From positions 103,325 through 167,324 of the forward strand of contig JABLXA010000006.1 of the NCBI GenBank assembly GCA_013178415.1: a stretch of 64,000 nt of DNA, in the 5' to 3' direction. How positions within the stretch are numbered: the first letter of the stretch is position 1; each line of letters starts with the position of its first letter. Of the stretch, positions 50,689 through 59,094 are shown one piece after another. The position numbers and the translations under genes are program-made. Origin of the DNA: Bacillota bacterium. Lineage in GTDB: Bacteria; Bacillota; SHA-98; Ch115. The notes under the pieces were generated by a model that was not told the origin of the DNA, searched no databases, and saw nothing but the letters and a program-made list of their open reading frames with translations.

Positions 50689-51195
50689 TTATAGATTCAT
50701 GGCGTAATGAATCTGCCGTGCGACTTCCTTAAACCCCATCTTGGGGTAGAGTCCCCGGCCGATCTCATTTTGCTCGAGGGTTTCAATCCTGGCACGCCGC
50801 AGCCCTTGAGACCTGAAATAATCCAGTGCCTTCTGGATTAATGCCCTGCCAATTCCAAGTCCCCTGAAGCGAGAGTCAACTGCCAGGTTGGGGATTCTTC
50901 CCTCTAACGCGCCCATATTGATCCTCGTCGTGATGTAGCCGACAACCTCCCCTGCTATCTCCGCGACGAATATGCCATCGGGGTTAGCTTCGATATCTTC
51001 TCTGATAGCTTGCCTTTTAAGATCCTCCCACCCCGGAGATCCATTTGCGCCAAGCAACTTTGCTATATTTTGGTCAATGCTGACACCGTCAAAGGCTTCA
51101 ACCGTGATATCGAGGATCCTCTCAAGATCTCTGGGATTATAGACTCTCAATATAAAATCCGCCATAGAACACGGGCTCACAGGGGTAAAGCCCAT
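50689..51195 (-). CDS. GNAT-family N-acetyltransferase
   Basis: A 168-residue protein with the GNAT fold. 'LRVYNPRDLERILDITVEAF' is at the N-terminus, 'GIFVAEIAGEVVGYI' forms the central strands, and the acetyl-CoA loop is 'DSRFRGLGIGRALIQKA' (RGLGIG) near residue 110. The tail has 'YPKMGFKEVARQIHYAM', as in RimI-type enzymes. It transfers an acetyl group from acetyl-CoA to an amine; the acceptor is unknown and could be an amino sugar, a protein or an antibiotic. ATG 51195 is preceded by AGAGGAGAG. It is followed by the repeat array. Confidence 0.85.
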   Translation of the reverse strand: MGFTPVSPCSMADFILRVYNPRDLERILDITVEAFDGVSIDQNIAKLLGANGSPGWEDLKRQAIREDIEANPDGIFVAEIAGEVVGYITTRINMGALEGRIPNLAVDSRFRGLGIGRALIQKALDYFRSQGLRRARIETLEQNEIGRGLYPKMGFKEVARQIHYAMNL

Positions 51196-51322
51196 CTCTC
51201 CTCTCTAATAACGAACTCAGTAGCCAAAAATGATTCCCCTATACGCATCAGGCCTTTTGTTCTCTTTCGCTTACTATATCAAAATGGCAACACTATGCCA
51301 AATCACGTGCGATCAGCAAGAT

Positions 51323-52858
51323 TCACTTCATCAACCAAGGGGCCCTAACCTTAACCTCCACTTCATTAGGCACATCCGGGTCCTTTATTGTCTTTTTGAG
51401 AAGTTCCCTGATCTGTCCTTCAAGCATAGAGATCTGCAGCCTGGTGGCTGTTTCATATACACAGAGATAGCCCGCGAGTTTAATGTGCTCCCAGGTTTGA
51501 AGGTTGCGCCTAACGCACGGTGAAACATCCTCAATTAAAGCCAGGGCCTTCTTAGCCCTCTCGACTGCATCCTTATACGGAAAAGGTCTACCGAATGGAT
51601 CGGTCCGGCTCAGCAGATAAAACGCTTGAATGACTTCGGATGAATTTAGCCCGAAAAACTCTGCCGCGAACCTGTTATCAAAATCAGACTGTAGAAAATC
51701 ATCTGGATTCCACATGGTCTCTGCCGCGCAGACCAGCCCGTAGAACGTAGTCTCGGGGTGCCCCCTCCTGATGGCCCAGGAGGTGCATATGATTCCGGGG
51801 GTCTTGCCTGCTGAGGCCTTGGCAAACCCGACGATGTTGGGTATATGAGTTAGGTAACTCGGGAAATTGTAGCTGTCCCCGCTGGAGCGAGTAGCCGGGG
51901 ATGAGATAACGCTATAGCCATTATCCAAGAAGAAGTCCAGGTATGGGAAGCTCTTGAATTCAGTTGCCCTTTCACTCTTAAACCAATAGGGGTCATAGAT
52001 CTTGCGGATATGCTCGGGGACCTCGGTGAGGTTCTCCATAGTGTAGCGTTTTGCATTCCATATGACAAATGGCATACATTCCCCCTGGGACCAATAATCC
52101 CAGTAGTTGATAACCGCATCCTTGGGGAACCTATCAATAGCCTCCGGATGGTTCGAGAGCATATCGCTCCAGATCACGGGAGTTTTTCCAGCTTTCTGTA
52201 CTAGATCGCATATTTCATTCATATATTCGATATAAAGCCCTGAGAATCCTACTTCCTCGACCCTCTTCCGGCAGCGCGGGCAACTCCCGAGTACCCAAGT
52301 CTCGTCGCCCCCGATGTGAAAGAATTTGTCTCTGGCATGGAACTCAAGGACCTCGGCAAAGAAATCCCGGAAAAGCTGTTTGGATCCAGGGTTGAGTGGA
52401 CACATCTGGGATATATCATTTGGCTTCTCCCTGAGGGATCGATATGTGTCGTGCCGCAATACATACTCCATATGTCCGAGGGACTGGATCAAAGGGACCA
52501 AGGTCATATGATGCTTCCTGGCGTAGTCTAGAAGCTCCCGAAGCTCTTCAGGGGCAAAAGCCGCTTCCGAACATATATCAGAATGACGCCTATAAGGGAA
52601 TTTGTCCTCATACTCGATCAGCAGAGTATTGACTTTGTAAAGGCTCAGACGCCTTGTAAGGTCGTGCAGATAAGAGGTCTTTGGCATCTGGACCTTCAGA
52701 TCGAGGTGAACGCCACGCATGCCGAACGAAGGCCAATCGACAATCCTCACGGCACGCAAAGGCTTATCCTCCGTGAGCTGAATCAAAGTTGCAATTCCAT
52801 AATAAAGCCCCTTGGGCGAAAGGGCGCGGATAAATATACCTTGAGGAGTAACCTTCAA
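51323..52858 (-). CDS. GH20-type beta-N-acetylhexosaminidase, main part of a frameshifted gene
   Basis: A 511-codon frame with the end of the GH20b domain ('GIFIRALSPKGLYYGIATLIQL') and the whole catalytic barrel: 'GMRGVHLDLKVQMPK', 'LIQSLGHMEYVL', acid/base D185-E186 in 'FFHIGGDETWVLG', then 'CPRCRKR', and 'INYWDYWSQG'. The N-terminal half of GH20b is in the preceding frame (52855-53151), and one lost base near 52870 would join them. The ATG at 52858 has no ribosome binding site of its own except within the upstream frame. As read, the domain is split, so activity is doubtful unless the shift is a sequencing error. Confidence 0.75.
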   Translation of the reverse strand: MKVTPQGIFIRALSPKGLYYGIATLIQLTEDKPLRAVRIVDWPSFGMRGVHLDLKVQMPKTSYLHDLTRRLSLYKVNTLLIEYEDKFPYRRHSDICSEAAFAPEELRELLDYARKHHMTLVPLIQSLGHMEYVLRHDTYRSLREKPNDISQMCPLNPGSKQLFRDFFAEVLEFHARDKFFHIGGDETWVLGSCPRCRKRVEEVGFSGLYIEYMNEICDLVQKAGKTPVIWSDMLSNHPEAIDRFPKDAVINYWDYWSQGECMPFVIWNAKRYTMENLTEVPEHIRKIYDPYWFKSERATEFKSFPYLDFFLDNGYSVISSPATRSSGDSYNFPSYLTHIPNIVGFAKASAGKTPGIICTSWAIRRGHPETTFYGLVCAAETMWNPDDFLQSDFDNRFAAEFFGLNSSEVIQAFYLLSRTDPFGRPFPYKDAVERAKKALALIEDVSPCVRRNLQTWEHIKLAGYLCVYETATRLQISMLEGQIRELLKKTIKDPDVPNEVEVKVRAPWLMK

Positions 52859-53151
52859 TTCATAGCCTTCGCTAAGGATTCATCGCCAACCACATCAAGT
52901 TGGGCCGGTATCCCTTTACTCAATTCCCTCCAGGAATCTACGAGCTCCAAGTGGATGTCCCCCTCAACACCCGGCTCGATTGATACTATAGCCTTCAATA
53001 TATCTTTGAGGACATCTTGACACATTTCAAGAATCCCGGTTTCCGAAACCCTGGGGCTTACGGAGAGAACCAACTTTTCACCATAGTCGTAATACCCCTC
53101 CCCAAATTCAAGGTATTTTGGTTTGGGAATCACGCATATATCGTGCATCAA
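52855..53151 (-). CDS. GH20b N-terminal domain piece of the frameshifted hexosaminidase
   Basis: 98 codons: 'ICVIPKPKYLEFGEGYYDYG' is the standard first strand of GH20 proteins, and 'SWRELSKGIPAQLDVVGDES' is the last part before the break. The frame ends as 'ESLAKAMN'. With one extra base after GC the reading becomes E-S-L-A-E-G-Y-E-L-K-V-T and continues smoothly into the main part. The two frames overlap as ATGA. It encodes about half a domain and cannot be a separate functional protein. Confidence 0.65.
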   Translation of the reverse strand: MMHDICVIPKPKYLEFGEGYYDYGEKLVLSVSPRVSETGILEMCQDVLKDILKAIVSIEPGVEGDIHLELVDSWRELSKGIPAQLDVVGDESLAKAMN

Positions 53152-53331
53152 ACCTTACACGCCCCTTCGTCACCTGGCTTCGATCCCCGATCCTTAACAT
53201 CTAGTACTGTTCTGAGACATATGCAATCTTTGGCAATACTCCCGCCCAAGCGGCCATGAGAGGCCGGTCACCTTTGCCTGGGGTTGGCCGCCCGGCTGCC
53301 ACAAACGGGATGCGGCTGCCTATGTCACAAA

Positions 53332-54642
53332 TTAACCCTCTGGGAAGCCTTTTAGCAAATCCTCTATAATAACCGGCCTTCCGGTGGCAATCGATTCGTT
53401 GGCTGCTATACCTATGAGGATAGACATAGCCCCCGCCCAGCTGCCCGCCATATGGCCCAGGGGATCGGGAATCCCTTCCCTAAACAGCATATCGCGGAGC
53501 CGCTCATCCCCGCCACCATGACCCCCTAAAGCTCGCTTTACCTCGAAGGTCTTTACCCCGCCAAAGGTGGGATAGAAACGGATGAGATCCGATGTCTCTG
53601 GACTCATATCCCCTAAAGCAGCCTTGAAGGGATCTATTGACTTCCGAATAGAAGCCCTTTCTTTAAGGTTTACGGCCTCGGTAGAGTAGAAAGCATCCGC
53701 AACGCTGAGCTCAAGCCTCCCCTTGCTTCCATTTATGGCCATCCTCCACCCCTCAAACGGCATATATGAACTTAAGGTGTAACTCATCTGGATGCCATTC
53801 TTGTACTCCACCAAGAGGGCCATAGTGTCCTCTATGTCGATTTCCTCCGCAAAAACACAACTATCACGGTAATACCCATCAATATGCTCCGCGCTTATGT
53901 ATAGTTCTTTCGCTCTCTCATCAGAGGCGAGGTCAAAGTAGAACGGGCACTCCTGAGTATGAGAGCAAGTCCGGCACCGCTCTCCCCTGAACTTCCCGGC
54001 TGACCCGTAGACGCGGCGCTTGCCCCTGGCATACACAAGCCTGGGCTCTGCCTCAAGCCACCAGTTTACAATATCAAAATGGTGGGTGGCCTTGTGGACC
54101 AAAAGCCCTCCCGAATTCTCTTTGCGCCTGTGCCAGCGGCGGTAGTAATCAGCCCCGTGAAGGGTATCGAGGAACCAGTGGAATTCCACAGAGTAGATGT
54201 CCCCCACAATGCCCTCGCGTAATAACTCCTTGATCCGTGTCGTATATGGCGTAAACCGGTAGTTGAAGGTGACGGTGATGTGCCCTTTCGATTCTCTCTC
54301 AGCCGCGAGAATCGCTCTACACTTCTCTGCATCTATGGTCATTGGCTTTTCGGTTATTACATCCTTACCTCGCCGTAGAGCTTTGATGATATATTCATGG
54401 TGCGTCGAATCCTTAGATGTGACGATCACTACATCACATGGGACCTTATCCAGCATCTCGTCGAAATCTGTGAAGCCTGGTATATCACGACCGATCCAGG
54501 ACCTTGCGACCTCCATCCGCCTGGGGTTTACATCGCAGAGGCCCGTAAGTTCCGCCACGTCAGAGTAATCCTTTACCATAGGCCTCGCGTACATCCCTAT
54601 CCCGCGGCCCCCGGTGCCTACCAGCACATAATTCCGCTTCAA
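53332..54642 (-). CDS. Gfo/Idh/MocA family oxidoreductase, long form
   Basis: A 436-residue member, about 90 residues longer than the others here. The NAD loop is 'YVLVGTGGRGIGMYA', the family motif is 'VITEKPMTID' near 95, and a cysteine-rich insert near 215-240, 'GERCRTCSHTQECPFYFD', is probably a metal site. 'LLVHKATHHFDIVNWWL' near 180 carries the active-site histidines. The cysteine insert marks a known subfamily of Gfo/Idh of unknown substrate. The start is TTG 54642, eight bases after GGGGAGG; the GTG at 54651 overlaps that site. It is followed by the frameshifted GH20 and preceded after 22 bases by the TIM-barrel isomerase. Confidence 0.85.
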   Translation of the reverse strand: MKRNYVLVGTGGRGIGMYARPMVKDYSDVAELTGLCDVNPRRMEVARSWIGRDIPGFTDFDEMLDKVPCDVVIVTSKDSTHHEYIIKALRRGKDVITEKPMTIDAEKCRAILAAERESKGHITVTFNYRFTPYTTRIKELLREGIVGDIYSVEFHWFLDTLHGADYYRRWHRRKENSGGLLVHKATHHFDIVNWWLEAEPRLVYARGKRRVYGSAGKFRGERCRTCSHTQECPFYFDLASDERAKELYISAEHIDGYYRDSCVFAEEIDIEDTMALLVEYKNGIQMSYTLSSYMPFEGWRMAINGSKGRLELSVADAFYSTEAVNLKERASIRKSIDPFKAALGDMSPETSDLIRFYPTFGGVKTFEVKRALGGHGGGDERLRDMLFREGIPDPLGHMAGSWAGAMSILIGIAANESIATGRPVIIEDLLKGFPEG

Positions 54643-54664
54643 CCTTTCCACCTCCCCGGATCTG

Positions 54665-55558
54665 TCAGATTCCTATCCTTTCCGCTATCTCCTCGAGGAA
54701 AGCCTTCGATGCCTTGTAATCTTCGTCTAGATCCGGCACCCGGCCGATATCTACAGCCACATAACCGTCAAACCTGTGCTTCTTCAACGCCGTGAACACC
54801 CCATTCCAGTCGATGGTCCCCTCCCCTAGCCTCAGGTGCTTGTTATCGCGGCCATCGTTGTCAGACACGTGAAGGTAGAATATTCTCTTCCCCAGCTTCT
54901 CGACACTGAGCGGTAGGATCTCCTTCTGAGCGTGCTGGTGACCCGTGTCGAGCACTGCGCCGAAATTTTCGTCATCGACGGCATCCATGAGCCTGAGGAG
55001 CGCGTCAGTGTTCGAGATGAGTTCCCCAACCCTCGGCTCGAGACAAAACTTGAGCCCTGCCCTCCGGGCCTTTTCAGAACACTTCTTGAACGTATCAACC
55101 ATGACATCCCAGAGGGCAGGCCAGCTGAAGTTTGGATCAACTTTCACATTGAATTGCTTGCCGTAGTCGAGCATCTCCTTATATGGCGCATCACCAACAA
55201 ATTCAAGGGGCGGGGAATAACTATCGGTCTGGATGGTCTCACACCCAAAGTAGTTTGCTATGGATGTCGCAAGGTCGAAGAGTTCGTGGGCCTTCTTGCG
55301 TTTAGCCTCATCCAGGCTCACTATGTCAGGGAGGATCGGGCAAAAGTTGACCACCTTAACTTCAAGCTCATCACAGAGAGATTTCAAGGATTCTTTATGC
55401 GCATCGACCTCTTTAAGGTTGGTTTCCCTCACACCCTCGAGTTCGATGAACCTGAACCCAAGTCCCGCCATCTCCCGTATAGCCTTGTACGTATCCTCGA
55501 TCTTCGGCGGGTATCCATACTTGCTAATAGCGTAGAGCCAACAACAACTAATCTTCAA
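54665..55558 (-). CDS. Sugar phosphate isomerase/epimerase-type TIM barrel (AP_endonuc_2)
   Basis: A 297-residue barrel starting 'LKISCCWLYAISKYGYPP'. The metal site is complete: Glu in 'FIELEGVRET' and 'FCLEPRVGEL', Asp/His in 'GAVLDTGHQHAQK', the His-x-x-Asp pair in 'FYLHVSDNDG', and Asp in 'GYVAVDIGRV'. Relatives isomerise or epimerise keto sugars. The TTG start at 55558 lies just after GGGAGGGG; ATG 55582 would place that site inside the gene. It is paired with the long Gfo/Idh gene downstream, a common two-enzyme module. Confidence 0.85.
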   Translation of the reverse strand: MKISCCWLYAISKYGYPPKIEDTYKAIREMAGLGFRFIELEGVRETNLKEVDAHKESLKSLCDELEVKVVNFCPILPDIVSLDEAKRKKAHELFDLATSIANYFGCETIQTDSYSPPLEFVGDAPYKEMLDYGKQFNVKVDPNFSWPALWDVMVDTFKKCSEKARRAGLKFCLEPRVGELISNTDALLRLMDAVDDENFGAVLDTGHQHAQKEILPLSVEKLGKRIFYLHVSDNDGRDNKHLRLGEGTIDWNGVFTALKKHRFDGYVAVDIGRVPDLDEDYKASKAFLEEIAERIGI

Positions 55559-55808
55559 TTGTATCCCCTCCCGCAAAATCATTCAACAGAGACTTATGCC
55601 GAGCCATTTGCGATGTGACTTTTTTACCATAGGCCAGCCCCAATCTAAGCGGATTCAGACCAGCCCAATGGCCTCCAAAAACACGGATCGCGGGATCAAT
55701 TACGGCTTAAAAAGATAATATATGGATTGTTATGTCATAAATTACATTTAATGGATAGCATATGGCCACACCTATCCCCCTTTCACTCTCTGTCCGGACT
55801 TCCTTTGC

Positions 55809-57113
55809 TTAGGACGCCTTGACCAGACTACGCATGTTCTCGAGTTTATTCTCTTTGATCCAGCCCACCGCCATCGCTAGCATCACGCATAAAGCCAGGC
55901 CAACCCGGACTTGCATCTTCCTTTGACCCCGGATGTAGTGGTTCTCAAATCCAAACGACACATCAAGCCGGCTGTTCACGCGCTCCACCGCAGTCCGGTG
56001 ATCGTATTCCCGTTCCCACTTATAGCTCGAACGTGCTAATGGCGTGAAGACCCGCCGGTCTTCTTCCATTTTGATCCTGATACAACTTTTCACGGGACAA
56101 TCGCACATCCCTCGGCATGAGACCCCGTAATGCAAAGCCGGACAACGATACTTCAGGGTTCCTCGGTCTTTCTCAAACCCCGCATATGCCATCTCCCTTT
56201 GTACGCCGCTTACTGGGTCACAGCAAAATACCGTCCCTTTGAAGTCATAGACCACATTCGTTTCGCCCGGCACTAGCTTTGTCGCCTCGCCGTCTTTCCA
56301 GAGATTCCGAATGTCGATCACCGGTTTGATTCCATATTCGTCCCACAGCTTGGCGATTAGCTTGCCGTCGTCCATCCCTCGGTCCGCCGTAAAGTATTCG
56401 CACCTTCCCATGATCTCCGGGTGACGACGGGCGGTCTCGTCAGCGATCTTGTGAGCGTGCTTGACTTCCGATTCCGATGCCTTCGTCACCTCGTAGGCGA
56501 CGGGAAGCTCATAGGTGGCGTCCACCAATAGATGAAGCCGGTACCCAAACCAGGTCATAACCTTCTCCCACACTGTCCCATCCTCACGCTGGCCCCGGTA
56601 GTGTTTGACACCTATGTTGGCATCCAGATCGCGCCGCCCATCCGGCTCTGCCGTCTCTCCCTTCTTCCGGGGGTTGACGTGGCTTCTGAGCGCTTTGCCG
56701 TCAAAAGCCAACCGCTGCCCAAGGTCCGGCAGCAACTCGGTCAAAGTGGTCACCAATCTATCAAAAACTGCCTCGACTTTAGCAGGGTATCTCAATAGTG
56801 TCTTCAAAAACCGGCTGTATACCCAAGAGGGCGGAACCATGCCCAATCCGCACATCGCCCGCAATTGCGCGTTCCGGCTCAACTCGCGCCGCAGGCTCTC
56901 TATCGATATGTGCTGGAAAACCACACCCGCTAGGATCGTGTTCCATACGGCCCGTATCGGGTATCTATTCCGTCCCTTGCCACGATTCAATTCCAGGGTG
57001 CGCATCAGTTCTTCGTCAGGCATATATTCCAAGACCAGCCGCAGCCGTTCAAGGTCCCCAAGATCTTCGATTTCTTCCCACCCAAAAAGCTGTTTCTGTG
57101 GTATAATGGCCAT
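55809..57113 (-). mobile_element. IS4/IS1182-like DDE transposase gene
   Basis: A 434-residue transposase, apparently complete. The first catalytic Asp is in 'RLAFDGKALRSH' near residue 138, the second in 'YFTADRGMDDGKLIAKL' near 245, and the Glu in 'HRTAVERVNSRLDVSFGFE' near 385. A cysteine cluster, 'CPALHYGVSCRGMCDCPVKS', lies between them. ATG 57113 follows GGGAGG. It is inserted between the TIM-barrel isomerase and a ROK gene without breaking either. I could not find convincing terminal inverted repeats by eye, so the exact ends of the element are not given. Confidence 0.85.
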
Positions 57114-57348
57114 ATGGAGACCTCCCGTTTGAAGGTTTTCGCTTTTTAATAACATTCGCTATGCGGGGCCGGTCTCCTTTTCATTTGGGGTCAATTTGGC
57201 TGTTTTTGCGTCTTTCTATCGTGAAAATCTCTATTTATCGCCTCAGGGTTGGGGTAAAATGTTTTTCACCTTCTGCGGAAACCGTTGTCGCGCATGGGTT
57301 TATCTCACTGCGCAAATGGCTCATGCCCGCTCGCTTTCCCCGGATATC

Positions 57349-58593
57349 TCAAGGTGCCTGAAGAAATGCGCTCCCGAGGCTCGGGAGGAGCCCAACCCCC
57401 CTCAATACAAGGGTTGCGGCCCCTATGGAGCTTGCCTCGATGCCGAGGGAAGAAGGCACGATCCTTATACTCTTGGGCCTGAGTTTAAGTGCCCTTGTCT
57501 TTACTGCATCTTCAATCATTGGAAATATGATATCCCAGGCCTCCGTCACCTCACCGCCGATTATCACAAGCTCAGGGTTCAGGAGGTTTACCGCCATGGC
57601 TACCCCGATCCCCAGATAACGAGCGCCCTCTCCTAGAAGGCTTATGGCCAAAGAATCCCCCTCCCTGGCAGCCCTTACAACAGAGCTGAAAGAGAGGTTC
57701 CCGTCATCATCCCCGAGGCTCTCCCGGTCCGCAATGAGGGAGCTAGTCCCTTGCTTTATCGCCTTTGCTGCCCGTCTCAAAATCGCGGCCTCAGAGGCAA
57801 GAGCCTCAAGGCACCCATAACCTCCGCATCCACATCGCGGCCCATCCTCATCCACGCAGATGTGGCCAAGCTCCCCAGAAGATCCGTCCTGCCCCCTGTA
57901 TAGTTCATTGTTTATGATGATTCCGGCGCTTATCCCAACCCCAACATTGATGCAAACCAGGTTGGACACTTCCCTTCCTGCACCGAACCAGCTTTCGCCA
58001 AGAGCAAAAGCTCGCACATTATGTTCGAGGATCACGGGAAGCCCGAATTTCCTGCTTATGATTTTACAAATGGGGAGATTGGACCATCCAAAGTTAGAGG
58101 AACTAACCGCAATCCCTGAATCAATGTCGAGGATCCCAGGCATGGCAATGCCTATGCCAATGACATTTTCCTGGTCAGTTTCGGGATTTCCAAGAATCCC
58201 TTCTATGGCTGCCTCAATAGCGCAAACTACATCATCTTGGCCCCGCGACCGTAGTGGAGCCTCGTGACGCCTTTTTATCCCTCCCATAAGATCCATCAAT
58301 ATGGCAATTACCCTGCTACCCCGCACCTCAAGACCCATCGCGCCAGGCGCATCAGGATTTATTGCATAAAGCCTGGGGCGCCGACCTCCCTCAGACTCCC
58401 CAAGCCCGATCTCCCGGACAAGACCACTTTTGACAAGCTCCTCAACTATAGCAAAAGCCGTAGCTGGTGTAAGCCCGGTCATACGAGCAAGCTTGGTTCT
58501 AGCGACTGGCCCGCAATTTCGGATTATATCAAGAACCGTTATGGTATTAACCCTCCTCAGGGTCTGAACATCTTTGACCACCAGGTGCTCCAT
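57349..58593 (-). CDS. ROK-family transcription regulator
   Basis: A 414-residue protein with an N-terminal winged helix ('ITVLDIIRNCGPVARTKL', 'MTGLTPATAFAIVEELVKSG') and a ROK domain with 'CINVGVGISAGI', 'GELGHICVDEDG' and the intact zinc motif 'CGCGGYGCLE' near residue 270. It is thus a canonical NagC/Mlc-like regulator, unlike the other ROK protein here. The start ATG 58593 is preferred over 58605 only weakly. A perfect 9-bp inverted repeat lies about 65 bases upstream and is a likely autoregulatory operator. It is divergent from the Gfo/Idh gene at 59095. Confidence 0.88.
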   Translation of the reverse strand: MEHLVVKDVQTLRRVNTITVLDIIRNCGPVARTKLARMTGLTPATAFAIVEELVKSGLVREIGLGESEGGRRPRLYAINPDAPGAMGLEVRGSRVIAILMDLMGGIKRRHEAPLRSRGQDDVVCAIEAAIEGILGNPETDQENVIGIGIAMPGILDIDSGIAVSSSNFGWSNLPICKIISRKFGLPVILEHNVRAFALGESWFGAGREVSNLVCINVGVGISAGIIINNELYRGQDGSSGELGHICVDEDGPRCGCGGYGCLEALASEAAILRRAAKAIKQGTSSLIADRESLGDDDGNLSFSSVVRAAREGDSLAISLLGEGARYLGIGVAMAVNLLNPELVIIGGEVTEAWDIIFPMIEDAVKTRALKLRPKSIRIVPSSLGIEASSIGAATLVLRGVGLLPSLGSAFLQAP

Positions 58594-59094
58594 CGCAAAT
58601 TCCAATACCCTTCCCAGAATGATGATGTCAATTCAAATATGGCCGCGTGAAGTTCTTCTTATAGCCACTATAAGAATTCGCTACCTCATATCGAAATCCT
58701 TCTATCTCGCCAAAATCCTATGCATATTTTATAACAATATATACCATAGTCTCACTCTCTCCACATATCCTGTACGCTGAGTGCAGCTTCCAGGCTCGAG
58801 CTTGGGGCATCTATAACCAGATTCAGACATAAATGAGGCACGGAGCATATGCGGAGAGCTGGCAATGGTGGGGCGGCGCGTTCTCTGAATCTTGGACCGG
58901 TCATCTGGAGATGGTTCAAACCTGAAAAAAACCGTGAGGACTTCCTGAGAGATAGCAGGAAAACCTGGAACTATGGGGAACTATTTTTTAGATTCAAAAA
59001 TAAAGTAAACGGACTCAAGCAGCTACTCCTTGCCCACGAGCGCGGGAGACGAACCTTAACGACCATTCAAATTTGAGGGGGGACATCATATCAT
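58594..59094. other. Divergent intergenic region upstream of ROK and Gfo/Idh
   Basis: About 500 bases, AT-rich near the ROK gene and more GC-rich toward 58900. It contains the palindrome at 58656-58676. A 75-codon plus-strand ORF (58849-59076) starting 'MRRAGNGGAARSLN' has no ribosome binding site and no family I recognise. The segment 'WFKPEKNREDFLRDSRKTW' within it may be a gene remnant. Nothing else is supported. Confidence 0.4.
58656..58676. promoter_or_regulatory. Palindromic operator candidate of the ROK regulator
   Basis: TTCTTATAG (58656-58664) and CTATAAGAA (58668-58676) form a perfect inverted repeat around CCA. The site is 63 bases upstream of the ROK start. NagC/Mlc-type ROK proteins bind AT-rich palindromes of about 20 bases, so autoregulation is likely; regulation of the divergent Gfo/Idh gene is possible. 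Confidence 0.55.

Noticed and set aside
51323..53151. Programmed ribosomal frameshift in the GH20 gene
   Set aside because: No slippery heptamer or downstream stem is visible at the join; a point deletion or sequencing error explains it better.
55760..57350. Terminal inverted repeats of the IS4-type element
   Set aside because: I compared both flanks by eye and found no convincing matching ends, so no element boundaries are reported.
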